A DNA stretch of 64,000 nt, taken from assembly GCA_022376515.1 (NCBI GenBank), contig WTXI01000026.1:1-64000 (forward strand). Reading direction: 5' to 3'. The first letter of the stretch is position 1; each line of letters starts with the position of its first letter. Both the position numbers and the translations under genes were made by a program. Origin of the DNA: Lactifluus volemus (Eukaryota; Basidiomycota; Agaricomycetes; Russulales; Russulaceae). The notes beneath the pieces are model-generated. The model did no database searches and was not told the origin of the DNA. It saw only the letters and a program-made list of their open reading frames with translations. Positions 61,501 to 64,000 of this stretch are shown one piece after another.

Positions 61501-64000
61501 CAGGGATGTGCCAGATCTGGAATCTCGAATTGTCAAATATATTCCACCTGCTCTATCGTATGCGTGCGTTTTCTGGGGCGATCATTTAGAACGTCTTCGT
61601 GTTGAAGTGGACCTGTTTCCGAAACTTCGATCGCTGTTCGAGACAAGATTCCTTTTTTGGCTGGAAGTGGTTAGCATCAAGAACAGAGTCGGTCTTGGGT
61701 CACGAGCACTGGGATCTCTGAACACATGGTTGCGGTCTGATCAGCAGAGGGTAGGCGCATCGTATCACATTATACGACATGTAGTAACTATTGGGCTCAT
61801 TTGCAGGAATCATTCCAATCAGACGTTGAGTATATGCTGGCATTAGTGACTGATGCATTCGCTTTTGTGCGGTATTTCGGGATGGCGATATCAAGAAGCG
61901 TCCCGCACATATATATATCTGCTCTCCCATTTGCACCATCCTCTTCCCTCATCGTCAAGCACCACCTTCACCTATTCCGCCACACATTGTTTTTGACACG
62001 CGGACAGTTATCTGATTGGCCAGCGTTGGAGATGACGATTCGAGCACATGACGAATCAGTCGAGTCTGTTATATTCTCACCAGACGGGCAGCGAATCGCA
62101 TCGGCCTCGCGAGATCTCACGATTCGGGTGTGGGATGCAACAACGGGGGAATCTGTCGCGGGACCCTTTACTGGACACACTGATCTTGTCTTCTCTGTCA
62201 CATTCTCGCCTGACGGGAAACGCATCGCATCGGCATCGGCCGACTGCACGATTTACGTGTGGGATGCCGCAACAGGAGAGGTCCTAGCGGGACCATTTAC
62301 TGGACACACGAGCTGGGTCAGATGCGTTGCATTCTCACCAAACGGACAACACATTGCCTCGGCCTCGAACGATCACACGATTCGTGTTTGGGATGCCGCA
62401 ACTGGAGAAGTCGTAGCAGGCCCGTTTATTGGACACATCGACGCGGTCTACTGTGTTACATTCTCAACAGACGGGCAATGTATCGCCTCTTCCTCTAGAG
62501 ATTGCACGATTCGCATGTGGGATGCCGCAACCGGAGATGTCCTAGCGGGCCCGTTTACTGGACACACTGAACCGGTTTGGTGTGTTGCATTCTCACCGGA
62601 TGGGAAGCACCTCGCTTCGGCCTCGCACGATCGCACGATTCGTGTGTGGGATTCCGCAACGGGACATGTCGTAGCTGGCCCGTTTACTGGACACACCAAT
62701 GCTATCAACTCTATTGCATTCTCACCGGACGGGTCGCACATTACCTCAGCCTCGCATGATCGCACGATTTGCGTGTGGGAATCGGCAACAGGGAAGATCG
62801 TAGCAGGCCCGTTTACTGGACATACCTCTTCGATATTTTCTGTTTCACTTTCGCCAGACGGGCAGCGCATTGCCTCCGCCTCGTATGATCACACAGTTTG
62901 TGTGTGGGATGCCAGAAAAAGAGAGACAGGGGGTTCATTTACCGGACATACCCAATCGATCTTTTCTGTTGCACTCTCACCAGATGGGCAACGGATAGCC
63001 TCGGCCTCTGCAGATTGCGCAATCTGTATGTGGGATGCAGAAACAGGAGAGGTCACAGCAGGTCCATTTACTGGTCACACCAATTGGGTCATCTGTGTTG
63101 CATTCTCCCCTGACGGGCGGTGGATCGTCTCCTCCTCACGAGATCGCACGATTCGCGTGTGGGATACCGTGATAGGAAATATTGTAGCGGGCCCGTTTAC
63201 CGGACATACCGATGTAGTCAAGTCTGTTGCATTCTCGCCGGACGGACAACACATCGCGTCGGCCTCGAACGATTGCACAGTTCGCGTGTGGGATGCCATG
63301 ACGGGAGAGGTTGTAGTGGGCCCGTTTACTGGACACACTGAGAAGGTGAACTCTGTTGCGTTCGCGCCGGACGGGAAGCGCATCGCGTCTGCCTCTAATG
63401 ACATCACAATTCGAGTATGGGATGCTGCGACAGGGGACGTCGTAGCGGGCTCGTTTACTAGTCACACTGACTGGGTCGAATCTGTTGCTTTTTCACCTGA
63501 TGGGCAGCAAATAGCCTCAGGCTCGAGAGATCACAAGATTTGTGTGTGGAATTCTGCAACAGGACAAGTCCTAGTAGGCCCTTTTACTGGACACGCTGAT
63601 CACGTCTCCTCTGTTGCATTCTCCCCAGATGGGCAGCAAATTGCATCGGCCTCGGTAGATCGCACGATTCGCTTGTGGGATTCTGCAACAGGGGTGGCTG
63701 TAGCAGGCCCTTTTATTGGACACACGGAAATTATCTGGTCCGTTGCATTCACACCAGATGGGCAGCGGATCGTTTCTGCCTCGGCAGATTGCACGATTCG
63801 CATGTGGGATGCCACAATTGGACTGAATGTTGTGTGCTCGTCTACCGGACTCACCCAACCAACCAACTCTGGTGCGTCCACTTTGGATTAGCAGCCTATC
63901 ACCTTGACCTTACGAGATCACACGATTCATATAGGGAAGCTCAGAGCAGAAGATATTGAGAAAGACCACTTTACGGAGAAGTTCCTAGTCAATAGTGATG
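58520..64000 (+). CDS. C2-NACHT-WD40 NLR-like gene, copy D, best preserved, early stop
   Basis: It starts at ATG 58520 (MSFAQPNSYVKVSH). C2 exons follow (LQLEVT, intron, VLRARNLPPLKSLPGKERRF, then VVQPLSQITVSLYAK). A helical region has AWKLLSKIPE, FDFAKKADLLRN and FIISYAEDVNVG. NACHT lies in 60196-61750 with Walker A GQAGTGKS (60354-60377), Walker B LIVIDALDESGD (about 60648-60683) and FRILITSRPE. An intron at 61751-61806 joins the open frame to 63891. Fourteen WD40 blades (62032-63850) follow. No frame break is seen upstream of TAG 63889-63891, where B has AAG and C has GGG, so the conserved tail that follows would be lost. STAND NLRs of fungi are thought to sense ligands with WD40 repeats and signal through the N-terminal domain. 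The window ends before the end of the gene. Confidence 0.85.

Noticed and set aside
1..64000. tRNA or rRNA genes
   Set aside because: No cloverleaf with A and B boxes and no conserved rRNA block was noticed on reading; a dedicated scan was not possible.

Overview
The window looks like a repeat-rich accessory region of a basidiomycete, most likely an Agaricomycete. Genes are split by short GT-AG introns of about 45-60 bp. It carries C2-NACHT-WD40 (NLR/STAND-type) genes, a fungal-type Helitron, a Tc1/mariner element of basidiomycete type and Tnp2-type DNA transposons. No tRNA, rRNA, CRISPR or bacterial operon signals were seen. The genus cannot be told from the sequence.

The backbone is a tandem array of four closely related NLR-like genes, all on the + strand: copy A (1-1375, 3' part only), copy B (5541-11172), copy C (32267-37921) and copy D (58520 to beyond the window). 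The architecture is C2 domain, helical region, NACHT NTPase, 14 WD40 blades and a conserved tail. A, B and C are broken by frameshifts. D is the best preserved but has an in-frame TAG just after the last WD40 blade. The spacers share modules, called here p (just 3' of each gene), r (holding inverted C2-start remnants) and q (present in A-B and C-D, absent from B-C). The cluster therefore grew by segmental duplication.

Two large transposon nests separate the genes. Nest 1 (16099-32152) lies about 115 bp upstream of the copy C start codon. It is four levels deep: a TIR element (family E, copy Ec) was split by a 14.3 kb Helitron (16401-30723). The Helitron's Rep-helicase gene was split by two more E copies (Ea 18699-23301, Eb 26174-27802). 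Ea was itself split by an intact 3.0 kb mariner element (18871-21868) that carries a second, divergently oriented SAM-like gene. The Helitron also carries an intact gene that may encode an OB-fold protein.

Nest 2 (39117-55591) holds two different, apparently intact Tnp2-type elements inserted side by side (39117-47089 with genes on -, 47104-55591 with genes on +). Each has its own TIRs and a 7-bp target duplication. Both carry the same three genes in the same order: a three-exon Tnp2 transposase with an N-terminal Cys/His finger-like exon, a Cys/His-repeat protein, and a multi-exon accessory protein. Neither of the last two matches a family I can name. This conserved three-gene cassette, with non-CACTA termini and 7-bp target duplications, is the best candidate for an under-described system here. 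The two-gene mariner is the second.
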